IMG/VR virus record: IMGVR_UViG_3300045944_000553
Location: 1-37,062 of that record
Length of the DNA stretch: 37,062 bases
Strand: one strand, 5' to 3'
Origin: a virus
This document shows, piece after piece, positions 1 to 6,549 of the stretch; the stretch's first letter is position 1; each line of letters starts with the position of its first letter. The notes beneath the pieces were generated by a model that was not told where the DNA came from, made no database searches, and was given only the letters and a program-made list of their open reading frames with translations. The translations under genes and the position numbers were made by a program.

Positions 1-2
1 AG

Positions 3-56
3 ATTGCCAACATTGCCAACATTGCCAAGTCTGCCAACCTTGCCACCATTGCCAAC
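3..56. repeat. Six tandem 9-bp repeats
   Basis: Six head-to-tail 9-mers close to ATTGCCAAC fill this stretch; units 1, 2 and 6 are identical and the others differ by one to three bases. They begin at the stop codon of the leftward primase-helicase gene and run to the window edge. They could be iteron-like binding sites next to a replication gene. On the minus strand they could also code for a Leu-Ala-rich peptide (ATG at 47-49) that leaves the window. The array may continue beyond base 1. Confidence 0.85.
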
Positions 57-1849
57 TACTCATCGTCCTCCTCTTCCATCCCTGGATAGCGGTCCCATGG
101 TTCAAATTGTGGCAACCGCCAATACCAGAGATTTTTCTCTCGATCTTTACTGCTGAGAACGCCGAGTGCCGCTTTGGCGCGATTGAGCGTCCGCTCGGGA
201 ATGCCCAGCGCCTCGGCGGCCGCGGTGACCACCGTTGCCGGGTGCGGCCCATCCCGCAAATAGTCCTTGAGCCATTGCATCGCATTCTGACGCTGATGCT
301 GGCGCTTGTTCGGCTGGATGGCCGCCAGGCTATCCGCGTCGAGTTCGCAGACGCCGCACCACCGAAAGACATCATCGAGCAACTGAAACGTTTGGGATTT
401 GCCAAACGGCGCGAGGGAGTTCTTGCTCTGGGCGATGACCCTGATGGTGGGATCATCAGGCGATTCGCCCAGCGCCAGGACCGAGCGGGCCGTGGCCGTG
501 AAGTCGATACTGCCCTGGCCGCGGTACATGGCCTTGCCGCCCCCGCTCTTATTCCAGTGGCGGATGACCACCATGGCGCAGTGCTGGCGTTCGGCCACGA
601 GCCCGAGCTGCCGCATGAGGGGCCGCACTTCATTGGCGCGGTGCATGTCCACCTCGGCGCCGAGGAAGGCGGAGAGCGGGTCCAGGATCACCAGGCGTGC
701 CTTAAAATCCCGGACGGCCTCTTCCAGTAAGGTGAGATTCGCCATGGAGAACGGATGCATCTCCTGCTCATCGGCGGTCCAGCCCAGCACCGCCTTGATA
801 TGCTGCAGATCCGCGCCCATCTTGGCGGCCCGGGGCACTAAGGTATCCCCATAGCCGTCCTCCGCCGTGATATAGAGGGTGGTAGCCGGATCACGCAGCC
901 CGCCCATGATCTGCCCATTGGAGGCTGGTAAGCCGGTGCCGAGCGAGAGGGCTGTGGCAATAGCGAGCAGGAGGTAGGTCTTCCCTAAGCCTGGATCGCC
1001 CTCAAGAATGGTGAGCTTCCCGGTGGGAATATACGGATGCCAGAGCCAGTCGATGTGCTCGATCGGAATATCCGCAAAGGCCACGACCACCATGTGCGGG
1101 GCGGTGAGCACTGGCTTGGCATGGGCCGTGAAGGCAATCAGTTCCTCCTTCGTGTGCCCTGCAGCAAACCAGTCGGTGACATCGCCGCGCTCGGGCAATC
1201 CAGGCAGCTCGACACGGTGTAAGCGCTGCACGTACCCTGCCAGGCGCGTGGCAACCAGGTCCGCATGGTGGCGGCCGGCGGCATCGTTATCCGGCAGCAG
1301 AATGACGAGCGCATTCTTGAGGGCTACCGAGTAACTATCGTCCCACTTGCCGGCGCCCATGGGATTGGAGGTCGCGACGAAGCCATGCCGCCGCAGCGTC
1401 TCGACATCCTTTTCCCCTTCCACAAGATACACGGGCATACTGGCACTAATCGCCTTGAGGACTTCCGGCAAGCGATAGAGGACAGGCGTAATACCCTTCA
1501 GATCGTGAATCCACTTTCCAGGATGGACGGGATCGGGCCGGCGTTGAAAAAACCTCTTCTGGGCGCCAGCCGCACGCACGGCCTGAAACAACAGATGGCC
1601 ACTGGCGTCATGGTAGGTGTAGAGAGCTTGGTACTGGGCCTCTCGCGGTGTCCGGTCGAGGTGGAGGGCATCAAAGAGGACTTTGCGATCACACCCGGCA
1701 AAACAATGAAAACAAATCTGGCCGTCCTCTTCCCACAGGTGTAACGACGTATCCGACTCGCCCTGATGCACCGGACACTTGGCCCGCCAGCCCCCTTTAT
1801 CGGTATGCGCACCCTCACATTGCTGGGCAATTTGGGCGAGGCTTGGCAT
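56..1849 (-). CDS. Primase-helicase (zinc finger, TOPRIM, RecA-like ATPase)
   Basis: 597 residues. The N-terminus has a CHC2-like primase zinc finger (C25, H28, C46, C49). A TOPRIM domain follows, with the acidic motifs VEGEKD (143-148) and LPDND (185-189). The C-terminal half is a RepA/AAA_25-type ATPase with a Walker A GDPGLGKT (284-291), a Walker B VILD (387-390) and a sensor-like IRHWNK (429-434). By family knowledge such proteins prime and unwind DNA at the phage fork. The order is like T7 gp4, but the helicase part is RepA-like rather than DnaB-like. The start has AAGGAA at 1856-1861, six bases upstream. It is divergent from the ribbon-helix-helix gene at 1963. No DNA polymerase is visible in the window, so synthesis is probably done by the host or by a gene outside it. 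Confidence 0.9.
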   Translation of the reverse strand: MPSLAQIAQQCEGAHTDKGGWRAKCPVHQGESDTSLHLWEEDGQICFHCFAGCDRKVLFDALHLDRTPREAQYQALYTYHDASGHLLFQAVRAAGAQKRFFQRRPDPVHPGKWIHDLKGITPVLYRLPEVLKAISASMPVYLVEGEKDVETLRRHGFVATSNPMGAGKWDDSYSVALKNALVILLPDNDAAGRHHADLVATRLAGYVQRLHRVELPGLPERGDVTDWFAAGHTKEELIAFTAHAKPVLTAPHMVVVAFADIPIEHIDWLWHPYIPTGKLTILEGDPGLGKTYLLLAIATALSLGTGLPASNGQIMGGLRDPATTLYITAEDGYGDTLVPRAAKMGADLQHIKAVLGWTADEQEMHPFSMANLTLLEEAVRDFKARLVILDPLSAFLGAEVDMHRANEVRPLMRQLGLVAERQHCAMVVIRHWNKSGGGKAMYRGQGSIDFTATARSVLALGESPDDPTIRVIAQSKNSLAPFGKSQTFQLLDDVFRWCGVCELDADSLAAIQPNKRQHQRQNAMQWLKDYLRDGPHPATVVTAAAEALGIPERTLNRAKAALGVLSSKDREKNLWYWRLPQFEPWDRYPGMEEEDDE

Positions 1850-1962
1850 GAATCATTCCTTCATGGTAAAATACAACTGTTCATAATTTTTGTGGATACA
1901 ACAGAATCATTATACAACTTTTTTGGTTGCAATAAAAGTGTACGCATGAAGGAGAGCCATGC
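1850..1962. promoter_or_regulatory. Divergent control region with three ATACAAC repeats
   Basis: This AT-rich stretch separates the leftward primase-helicase from the rightward ribbon-helix-helix gene. ATACAAC occurs three times in the same orientation (1871-1877, 1896-1902, 1912-1918). A candidate rightward -35 TTGTGG (1890-1895) and -10 TATACA (1911-1916) overlap the repeats, although the 15-base spacer is short. Short direct repeats are typical operators for ribbon-helix-helix repressors, so autoregulation plus control of replication is a reasonable inference. AAGGAG at 1949-1954 is the ribosome site for the downstream gene. Confidence 0.55.
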
Positions 1963-2178
1963 ATGGGCCGCCCACGAACGGACAAGAAATATGAACATCT
2001 CACGGTGCGCTTTCCTGAAGGCATGCTGGATATTCTTCGTGCGCATGGGTCCACCTATCACATGAGCCTCAATGCCGAAATTCTCTCGGCTGTCGAGGAA
2101 CGTGTGGCCGCCATCGAGAAAGCCCAGCGTGCCCGTGACGCCGGCAAAGCACGGCGCACGGTCCTGAGCACCGTCTAG
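1963..2178 (+). CDS. Ribbon-helix-helix (Arc-like) DNA-binding protein
   Basis: 71 residues. The segment HLTVRFPEGML (about 12-22) fits the N-terminal beta-strand of an Arc/CopG-type fold. Two helices follow (about 17-27 and 32-50, with SLNAEILSAVEERV), then a basic tail. Such dimers insert a two-stranded sheet into the major groove. AAGGAG lies eight bases before this ATG; the ATG at 1959 is in another frame. It is divergent from the primase-helicase across a region with three ATACAAC repeats, so it probably represses itself and perhaps replication. It is the only rightward gene among leftward ones here. Family assignment is by pattern only. Confidence 0.8.
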   Translation: MGRPRTDKKYEHLTVRFPEGMLDILRAHGSTYHMSLNAEILSAVEERVAAIEKAQRARDAGKARRTVLSTV

Positions 2179-2245
2179 CCTACGGCCTGGTGTCGCCCGC
2201 ACGGACCCTCCTGCGCAGCGCGCATGCCCGCCGCACGACGACCGG

Positions 2246-2392
2246 CTAGCGCCCCAGCGGCAACGCCTGCATCAGGGCCAGCACACAGAGTAAGATCACA
2301 CTCGCCCAGAGCGGCGTGCGCTCGGGATACGCCACACTACCAGCCGCCAGCAGGAGCGCGAGCACGGCTAAAATCGCCTGCACGGTCATCAT
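2246..2392 (-). CDS. Small two-helix membrane protein
   Basis: 48 residues. Two hydrophobic segments (about 4-20 and 29-45) are separated by a short polar turn (YPERTPLW), giving a small hairpin membrane protein. It starts at ATG 2392, overlapping the nuclease stop codon by four bases (ATGA), so translational coupling is likely. It is the last gene of a leftward run beginning at 3199. Function is unknown; a holin-like or superinfection role cannot be told from the sequence. Between its end and the gene ending at 2178 there is nothing else I can support. Confidence 0.6.
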   Translation of the reverse strand: MMTVQAILAVLALLLAAGSVAYPERTPLWASVILLCVLALMQALPLGR

Positions 2393-2781
2393 TGCAGCAC
2401 CTCCCGTATCCGCTCGATGTCTTCAGGCTTCCACAAGTAGGCCCGCGTCTGCGTCACATGACTCAGCGTCGCCAGCCACACCTCCTGCTCAATCGTGAGC
2501 GGGGCGTCCACCTTCAGTTCCGCCCAGATGACCTGGCCTGGGCATCCGTTCCGGGGCAGGCGGGCCAGCGTGAGATCGGGATAGCCTGGCCCGGGGGATT
2601 TGCGGCTGTCGTGGGGGTGAAAGACGTGCCACCCGCGTGCCTTCGCCAGCCGGATGACCGCGCCCATCAACTGTTTCTCCGTCACGGCAGGGGCCTCTGG
2701 TGGTGTGAGCACCCCGGCCCGCTGGGCGAGCGCATGGCATTGCTCGCAGAGCACCAGGCCGGTACAGCGGCAGCCGCGCAT
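2389..2781 (-). CDS. VRR-NUC (PD-D/ExK) nuclease with N-terminal zinc motif
   Basis: 130 residues. The body fits the VRR-NUC branch of PD-(D/E)xK nucleases: E35, then D69 in GPGYPDL, E88 and K90 in WAELK, and a following Q99, the usual active-site set. Family members act on branched DNA or serve in phage recombination. An extra CxC...CxxC cluster (C4, C6, C12, C15) may bind zinc. The ATG at 2781 overlaps the previous gene's stop (TGATG) and has GGGAGG upstream, so I prefer it to the GTG at 2799. It lies mid-operon between small genes. Confidence 0.82.
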   Translation of the reverse strand: MRGCRCTGLVLCEQCHALAQRAGVLTPPEAPAVTEKQLMGAVIRLAKARGWHVFHPHDSRKSPGPGYPDLTLARLPRNGCPGQVIWAELKVDAPLTIEQEVWLATLSHVTQTRAYLWKPEDIERIREVLQ

Positions 2782-2945
2782 CAGGCTTTCCCCTCCCACA
2801 CGTCATCGAGATAGGCCAGGTCAGCAGGGCTGGCGTGGCTGGACCCATACGGCCGCCAGGCGCCAACCCAGCGCGACAGCCAGTAGGCGTGCCAGAGGTA
2901 GCGCAGATGCCGCATCCCCCAGACGCGGGGCAGGGGGGTCAGCAT
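2781..2945 (-). CDS. Small hypothetical protein
   Basis: 54 residues, rich in Trp, Tyr, Arg and His in its first half (MRHLRYLWHAYWLSRW), with an acidic C-terminus. No family recognised. The start at 2945 has GGGAGGAGGAG directly upstream and overlaps the end of the zinc-finger gene at 2939. Its stop overlaps the nuclease start. The tight overlaps on both sides are the main evidence that it is translated. Confidence 0.6.
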   Translation of the reverse strand: MLTPLPRVWGMRHLRYLWHAYWLSRWVGAWRPYGSSHASPADLAYLDDVWEGKA

Positions 2946-3199
2946 GGCTCCTCCTCCCGCACGACCGGCGTACACGCCCCCGTGCCGAGCACGGCCTGCT
3001 TGTGGATCCGGTACCTGACCAATGCCTGCACGTCCCGCGCCGACAGCACCAGGGGCGTCTCGGGGGCCAGGTGTTCCCGGCGCTCCCGCGTCGCCCCGGC
3101 CATGGACGTGTCCCAGCAGTCATGACAGAGATCGGGATGTGTGGTGTGACAGTGATACTGGTGAGGGAGTGGGTCCCCACAAATACTGCATACGCGCAT
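2939..3199 (-). CDS. Small zinc-finger protein
   Basis: 86 residues. The N-terminus carries CSIC at 4-7 and CHDC at 25-28, with several His between, consistent with one zinc ribbon. The rest is basic and helical with no known domain. The ATG at 3199 (protein start MRVCSIC) has AAGGA eight bases upstream and is preferred to a TTG further out. It appears to be the first gene of the leftward operon that continues with the 54-residue protein, the nuclease and the membrane hairpin. Role unknown; nucleic-acid binding is an inference. Confidence 0.65.
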   Translation of the reverse strand: MRVCSICGDPLPHQYHCHTTHPDLCHDCWDTSMAGATRERREHLAPETPLVLSARDVQALVRYRIHKQAVLGTGACTPVVREEEPC

Positions 3200-3368
3200 G
3201 GTCCACGTTCCTTTCTGCAACCCAGGCGCAACCAGAAAATATGGAATGACAGGAAACCCTATTCTTCCAATGAGTTACGCGACAATATATGCAATCTGCC
3301 CGTTTTCAGGCCAGCACGCAGAGCCCGCCGGCACGGGCCTGGGCCGTCCACCGGACGGCCAGGGCGAG

Positions 3369-3602
3369 TCAGGAGGCTTTGGATCCGGTGTGGGGTGGCG
3401 TGGTCTGGGGCGGGCGCAGATCGAGGAGGAGCGCTTCGGGGACGCCGAGGGCCTGGGCCAGGCGCGGGATCATCGGGAGCGGCGGGTGCTGGCGTCCGCA
3501 TTCCCAATGCGAAATCGCCGCCCGCGTACAGCCGACCCGCACGGCGACCTCCGCTTGCGACCAGCCTAGGCGCTGCCGGATCTCACGTAAGCACAGGTGC
3601 AT
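3369..3602 (-). CDS. XRE-family helix-turn-helix regulator
   Basis: 77 residues. A compact Cro/CI-type domain spans about 4-62: IRQRLGWSQAEVA, then the recognition helix CTRAAISHWECG, then IPRLAQALGVPEALLL. A short Pro/Thr-rich tail follows. The ATG at 3602 sits just after AGGAGGAGG. It is transcribed leftward from a TTGTGT / TACAAT promoter (3648-3675) whose -10 box touches GTATC operator half-sites. A second HTH gene diverges at 3860, which gives a Cro/CI-like switch layout. No integrase is visible, so whether it controls lysogeny or only early transcription is open. Confidence 0.85.
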   Translation of the reverse strand: MHLCLREIRQRLGWSQAEVAVRVGCTRAAISHWECGRQHPPLPMIPRLAQALGVPEALLLDLRPPQTTPPHTGSKAS

Positions 3603-3638
3603 ACCTCCTCCTCTCCGCTCACGGGGATGATATGTAGG

Positions 3639-3831
3639 GTATCGCGTATTGTACACCTTTATCGCCCCTACACAATCCCACCGCGCCCAAAAAATGCCCA
3701 GAAAACAGGGCACTGCCCCGCTTTCTAGGCACCATAAGGATACATAACGTATCGAGAGATTTGTGGTAAAGACTCCTTGTGGAATGATTTATCTGTACGG
3801 TAGACTCTCCTGTGTGATACGGTGCATATCA
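3639..3831. promoter_or_regulatory. Divergent regulator control region with GATAC/GTATC operators
   Basis: Leftward promoter: -35 TTGTGT (3670-3675) and -10 TACAAT (3648-3653), spacer 16. Operator-like half-sites GATAC/GTATC recur. GTATC is at 3639-3643, GATAC-ataac-GTATC forms a palindrome at 3739-3753, and TGATA...TATCA forms another at 3815-3831. A possible rightward promoter (TTGTGG near 3773, TAGACT near 3801) lies between the palindromes. The shared motif suggests that one of the two flanking HTH proteins binds all sites. Confidence 0.6.
3689..3712 (-). terminator. Leftward intrinsic terminator
   Basis: Read on the minus strand, a 5-bp stem TGCCC/GGGCA (3708-3712 with 3695-3699) and an 8-nt loop are followed at once by six T (3694-3689). 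It lies between the two divergent HTH genes, upstream of the leftward promoter at 3648-3675. It could stop leftward transcription that runs antisense through the 3860-4288 gene from the 4305-5792 operon. Confidence 0.55.
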
Positions 3832-3859
3832 TGTTGTCGCGAGGAGAGGAGCGGGCACG

Positions 3860-4288
3860 GTGGCGGGGCGTGGGCGCAAAGAGGGGACACCGGTGGAGTC
3901 ATGGAGCAAGATTTTTGGGGCGCAGGTGCGCCTCAAGCGGGTGCAGATGGGCTTTCACACGCAGCAGGCGCTGGCGGAGCATCTCGGGTTTGCGACGCAC
4001 GGCACGATCTCGCAGATTGAGATGGGCAACGTCGTGGCGAATTTCGATGTGGCGTGTCAGCTGGCGTCGTTTCTGGGCATTTCCCTCGATGCCATTGTGG
4101 GGACGGGGGCGGCGCCGGCGGGGGCGCGCCAGGAGTGGTATGCGGACATGTTTATGATGCGGCTGCCCGGGAAGGTCCACGAGCTCTGGAGTCGGGAGGC
4201 GCAGCAAGAGATCATCACGCGGACGGTCGAAGCGATGGGACGGGCGATGCGGGAGACGATGGGCGGCCCGGACGCGGGGCGGGGGTGA
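3860..4288 (+). CDS. XRE-family regulator with C-terminal extension
   Basis: 142 residues. An XRE-type domain spans about 18-80: FGAQVRLKRVQMGF, TQQALAEHLGF, GTISQIEMGN, then VACQLASFLGISLDAIVG. The C-terminal 55 residues are helical and charged and may serve for dimerisation. It starts with GTG at 3860, nine bases after a GAGGAGAGGA run. It is divergent from the 77-residue HTH gene and convergent with the leftward gene ending at 4305. With its larger size it is the better repressor candidate of the pair, but this is inference. Confidence 0.8.
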   Translation: MAGRGRKEGTPVESWSKIFGAQVRLKRVQMGFHTQQALAEHLGFATHGTISQIEMGNVVANFDVACQLASFLGISLDAIVGTGAAPAGARQEWYADMFMMRLPGKVHELWSREAQQEIITRTVEAMGRAMRETMGGPDAGRG

Positions 4289-4304
4289 GCCGCCCCGGGG
4301 GTGG

Positions 4305-4664
4305 TTAGCGCAGCAGGGTCCGCAGTCGGACGTGCAGGGGCCGCTGTCGCAGAGCTGTGAGGATCGCGGCCGTTTTCTCCTGCACGGCCGCCTCGTGGAG
4401 TTGCCGAGCTCTCCACAACTCAATATTCTGCTCACGCAGCAAGGCGTCGCGCGCCTCACGCTCGGCCGTCCAGCGTTCCGTGTCGCGGAGCATCATGCGC
4501 ACAAAGGTGGTGGCGAACCAGAGCATCACGCCGCCGAACAGGCCGGCGCTGGCCCGAGGAGACAGCCATGCCGACGTGTGCGGCGTCAGGCCCAGGGCAT
4601 AGGCTAGCATGCCCAGGACAAAGACCACCAGAAACAGGAGAATGGGAGCAAGGACGAGCAGCAT
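4305..4664 (-). CDS. Membrane protein with two N-terminal helices
   Basis: 119 residues. Two hydrophobic segments (about 2-26 and 38-58) are followed by a long charged helical region (RDTERWTAEREARDALL, then LWRARQLHEAAVQEK) that could form a coiled coil, ending in a basic tail. GGAGATCCG precedes the ATG. It is the last gene of a leftward operon running from 5792. No homologous family recognised; the N-in membrane anchor with a cytoplasmic coil is an inference. Confidence 0.65.
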   Translation of the reverse strand: MLLVLAPILLFLVVFVLGMLAYALGLTPHTSAWLSPRASAGLFGGVMLWFATTFVRMMLRDTERWTAEREARDALLREQNIELWRARQLHEAAVQEKTAAILTALRQRPLHVRLRTLLR

Positions 4665-4675
4665 CGGATCTCCTT

Positions 4676-5041
4676 TCAGGCCAGGTGGACCTCAATCACG
4701 ACACTCTCAGTGCCACAGGTAAAGACCAGCGTGGCGGGCTGCGCGTCAGCCATGCTGCGCAGGACCTGGCGACTGGCGACGCCCATGGCCGTCCAGAGAA
4801 ACATCTGCACGTCCTCCTGGCCGCTGGCATAGAGCAGATGCCCATCGACGTACACGGCATAGATCGGTGGGCGGCTGTCACCACTCGCCTGTTTCCCTCG
4901 GACCCGCAGGAGGGCCTGCTGGAGCGTCTCACGCCTGGTGTCCGGCAGGGAGCACCAGAGGGCGCACCCCCCACCGATCAGCAGGGCCAGCAGGATGCAG
5001 AGAAAGAAGAGCGGTAAGATGATCTCGAGCATGAGGCTCAT
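4676..5041 (-). CDS. Membrane-anchored hypothetical protein
   Basis: 121 residues. One strong transmembrane segment (about 5-28, LEIILPLFFLCILLALLIGG) is followed by a soluble domain with alternating strands (IYAVYVDGHLLYAS, TLVFTCGTESVVIEVHLA). The ATG at 5041 overlaps the upstream gene's stop (ATGA), with GGAGGG upstream. It is part of the leftward operon 5792-4305, in which two neighbouring genes also encode membrane proteins. Function unknown. Confidence 0.65.
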   Translation of the reverse strand: MSLMLEIILPLFFLCILLALLIGGGCALWCSLPDTRRETLQQALLRVRGKQASGDSRPPIYAVYVDGHLLYASGQEDVQMFLWTAMGVASRQVLRSMADAQPATLVFTCGTESVVIEVHLA

Positions 5042-5472
5042 GTGATTGGTCCCTCCCAGCGCGCCTGCCGCTCCCAGGACCACTCCGCGCGCATCGGCCG
5101 CCCTTCGCGCTGCGCTGCCTCGAACTCATCGTGCACCTCACTCCAGCGCCGGGACTTCTCGCGCTTCTCGGCTTCTTCCTGGCAGTACGTGTCGTATTCC
5201 GTGGTACAGATGCGCGCAATCCTGAGCAGGGCCTGGCCCGCCTCCATCCACTCCTGATTCACGGGCGCTGCGGCGCGCAGCTTGTCGAGGGCCTCGCCAC
5301 AGATGCCGGCGATGACGCGGTACAGGTCCATCGCACGGTCGGTGCCATCGAGCAGGCCGAGACGACTGTGGCGGACCTGGGACAGGTTGAGGGCCATCTG
5401 TTTGGCCCGCTGCACGAGCATCGAGAGTTCAGACAACGGGTCGTGATGTGGGGTAAGATTGCTGTCAGCCAT
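5038..5472 (-). CDS. Hypothetical helical protein
   Basis: 144 residues, almost entirely predicted helix. The C-terminal third is strongly charged (EEAEKREKSRRWSEVHDEF) and Trp-rich near the end. The ATG at 5472 has GGAGACGCC upstream. It ends in a 4-base overlap with the following membrane protein gene, so the two are probably co-translated. A long perfect hairpin lies just upstream (5507-5541) in its leader. No family recognised. Confidence 0.6.
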   Translation of the reverse strand: MADSNLTPHHDPLSELSMLVQRAKQMALNLSQVRHSRLGLLDGTDRAMDLYRVIAGICGEALDKLRAAAPVNQEWMEAGQALLRIARICTTEYDTYCQEEAEKREKSRRWSEVHDEFEAAQREGRPMRAEWSWERQARWEGPIT

Positions 5473-5506
5473 AGCGGCGTCTCCTCTGCAGACGGTGGTG
5501 TGGTGA

Positions 5507-5541
5507 GGGCCAGGGCGTGTGTGGGACACATGCCCTGGCCC
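5507..5541. repeat. 16-bp inverted repeat with 3-base loop
   Basis: Arms 5507-5522 and 5526-5541 pair over 16 positions with a single G-T wobble and enclose GGG. It lies in the gap between two leftward genes (5589-5792 and 5038-5472), about 35 bases before the ATG of the second. No T-run follows on either strand, so it is not a standard intrinsic terminator. An RNA processing or stability element, or a protein-binding cruciform site, are possible readings. Confidence 0.85.
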
Positions 5542-5588
5542 GGCAATGATACTGCGGAGCGAGGCGGGTGTCTAAGGGGACAAAAAGG

Positions 5589-5792
5589 TTAACGGCCGTT
5601 CTCTTTGCCGCGCACCAGGTGCTCGCCAAGCTGCTGCAGGGCGATTTTCGTTTCTTCCGCGATCACCGTCATGTCCACGATGGCGGAGCGAATGTCTTCG
5701 ATCGCGGCGCCGATGCGTTCATTGACCCGGTCCTGGTGGGTCATCACCGCGCTCAGTCGCCGGAGTAAGCGTTCGACATCGGATGGTTCCAT
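5589..5792 (-). CDS. Small coiled-coil protein
   Basis: 67 residues, one continuous amphipathic helix (ERLLRRLSAVMTHQDRVNERIGAAIEDIRSAIVDM...) ending in a basic tail. GAAGGAGCC stands before the ATG at 5792. It lies just downstream of the broken end of the SWIM gene at 5834, so before the HNH insertion it was probably the next gene in the SWIM operon. No family recognised. Confidence 0.6.
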   Translation of the reverse strand: MEPSDVERLLRRLSAVMTHQDRVNERIGAAIEDIRSAIVDMTVIAEETKIALQQLGEHLVRGKENGR

Positions 5793-5833
5793 CGGGGCTC
5801 CTTCGTGGGGGAGGCGCGCTCCCCGGTGGGTGG

Positions 5834-5878
5834 TTACTGGTAGCGGGGCTGGTACGTCGTGCCCAGCTTCACGGTGAG
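5834..5878 (-). pseudogene. Displaced 3' end of the SWIM zinc-finger gene
   Basis: Read leftward, this 45-base piece encodes [14 protein letters not shown] and a stop. The intact SWIM gene at 6541-6945 ends LTIKLGATYKPSYN: nine of fourteen residues match in register and both end at the same position. The HNH gene lies between the two. I read this as the original gene end, cut off by the insertion, while the intact gene now uses an AT-richer replacement end. The HNH reading frame runs 10 bases into it. Confidence 0.8.
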
Positions 5879-6465
5879 CATGGCGGCAATGGCTCTTCCT
5901 CGGGCAGATGTGTCCAGGTGCGACGCTCGATGATGTGGTCAATCGTGCTCTTATGCACGCCAAATTGTGCGGCGATTGTTGTGCGACGTTTATCGTATTG
6001 GTAGATGCGGCGGATTTCTTGCACTTGATCATCTGTAAGTTTGGCGCTGGCGTGTCGCTCTCCGCGTACCTGATATTCAGGATGTGTCGCTCGAAGTTGC
6101 TTGTGTATCTCTGAGCCAAGATAGCCGAGATGTCCTTTGGCTTTGGCATCCTGCACATTGTCATTCGGGGTGCCAGCCCATAGATGGTGAGGATTGACGC
6201 AGGTTTTGACATCACAACGATGACAGACATACAGGCCAGGCAACAGTTCACCATAGGTCATGATATAGATAAAACGATGTGCACGAATGCCCTGACGGTG
6301 TATATGAAAATTGCCATATCCGGATGAGAGGCTGGCTTGCCAGAGCCAACAACAGGCTGTGCAGGTGGCCCCATGGCCACAACGCGACACCTTGCTCCAG
6401 AAGTGCGCGAGCAGTTTCGTGGTATCGGAGAGGTCGAGTTTCCGTCTAGAATAGGTGCCAGCCAT
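5869..6465 (-). CDS. HNH homing endonuclease (GYG-HNH class)
   Basis: 198 residues. The HNH core spans about 49-105: [44 protein letters not shown]. The zinc-like CTACCW precedes it. A C-terminal helix-turn-helix typical of phage homing enzymes ([32 protein letters not shown]) probably reads the target site. The end (PLPPCSP) is translated from the interrupted SWIM gene remnant, so the original stop seems lost. ATG 6465 is chosen because the GAAAGGA ribosome site sits in a hairpin nine bases upstream. It has the same overall architecture as the gene at 19623-20249. Confidence 0.88.
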   Translation of the reverse strand: MAGTYSRRKLDLSDTTKLLAHFWSKVSRCGHGATCTACCWLWQASLSSGYGNFHIHRQGIRAHRFIYIMTYGELLPGLYVCHRCDVKTCVNPHHLWAGTPNDNVQDAKAKGHLGYLGSEIHKQLRATHPEYQVRGERHASAKLTDDQVQEIRRIYQYDKRRTTIAAQFGVHKSTIDHIIERRTWTHLPEEEPLPPCSP

Positions 6466-6549
6466 GGCCGCGTATCCTTTCATACGGGGTGATGGTCAGC
6501 AGGGCGAGGGGATTGCCGTCCTCTCGCCTTGCGTTATTCCCTAATTATA
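6466..6549 (-). promoter_or_regulatory. HNH promoter and two-hairpin RNA leader (6.5 kb)
   Basis: The minus-strand -10 TATAAT (6544-6549) lies inside the last codons of the SWIM gene, with TTGGTG 17 bases upstream as -35. The leader then forms a 6-bp stem GGCGAG/CTCGCC (6523-6528 with 6503-6508). A second hairpin CGTAT/ATACG (6482-6486 with 6471-6475) follows, with loop GAAAGG carrying the Shine-Dalgarno bases. The same order is seen in four other HNH leaders of the window. Confidence 0.75.
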
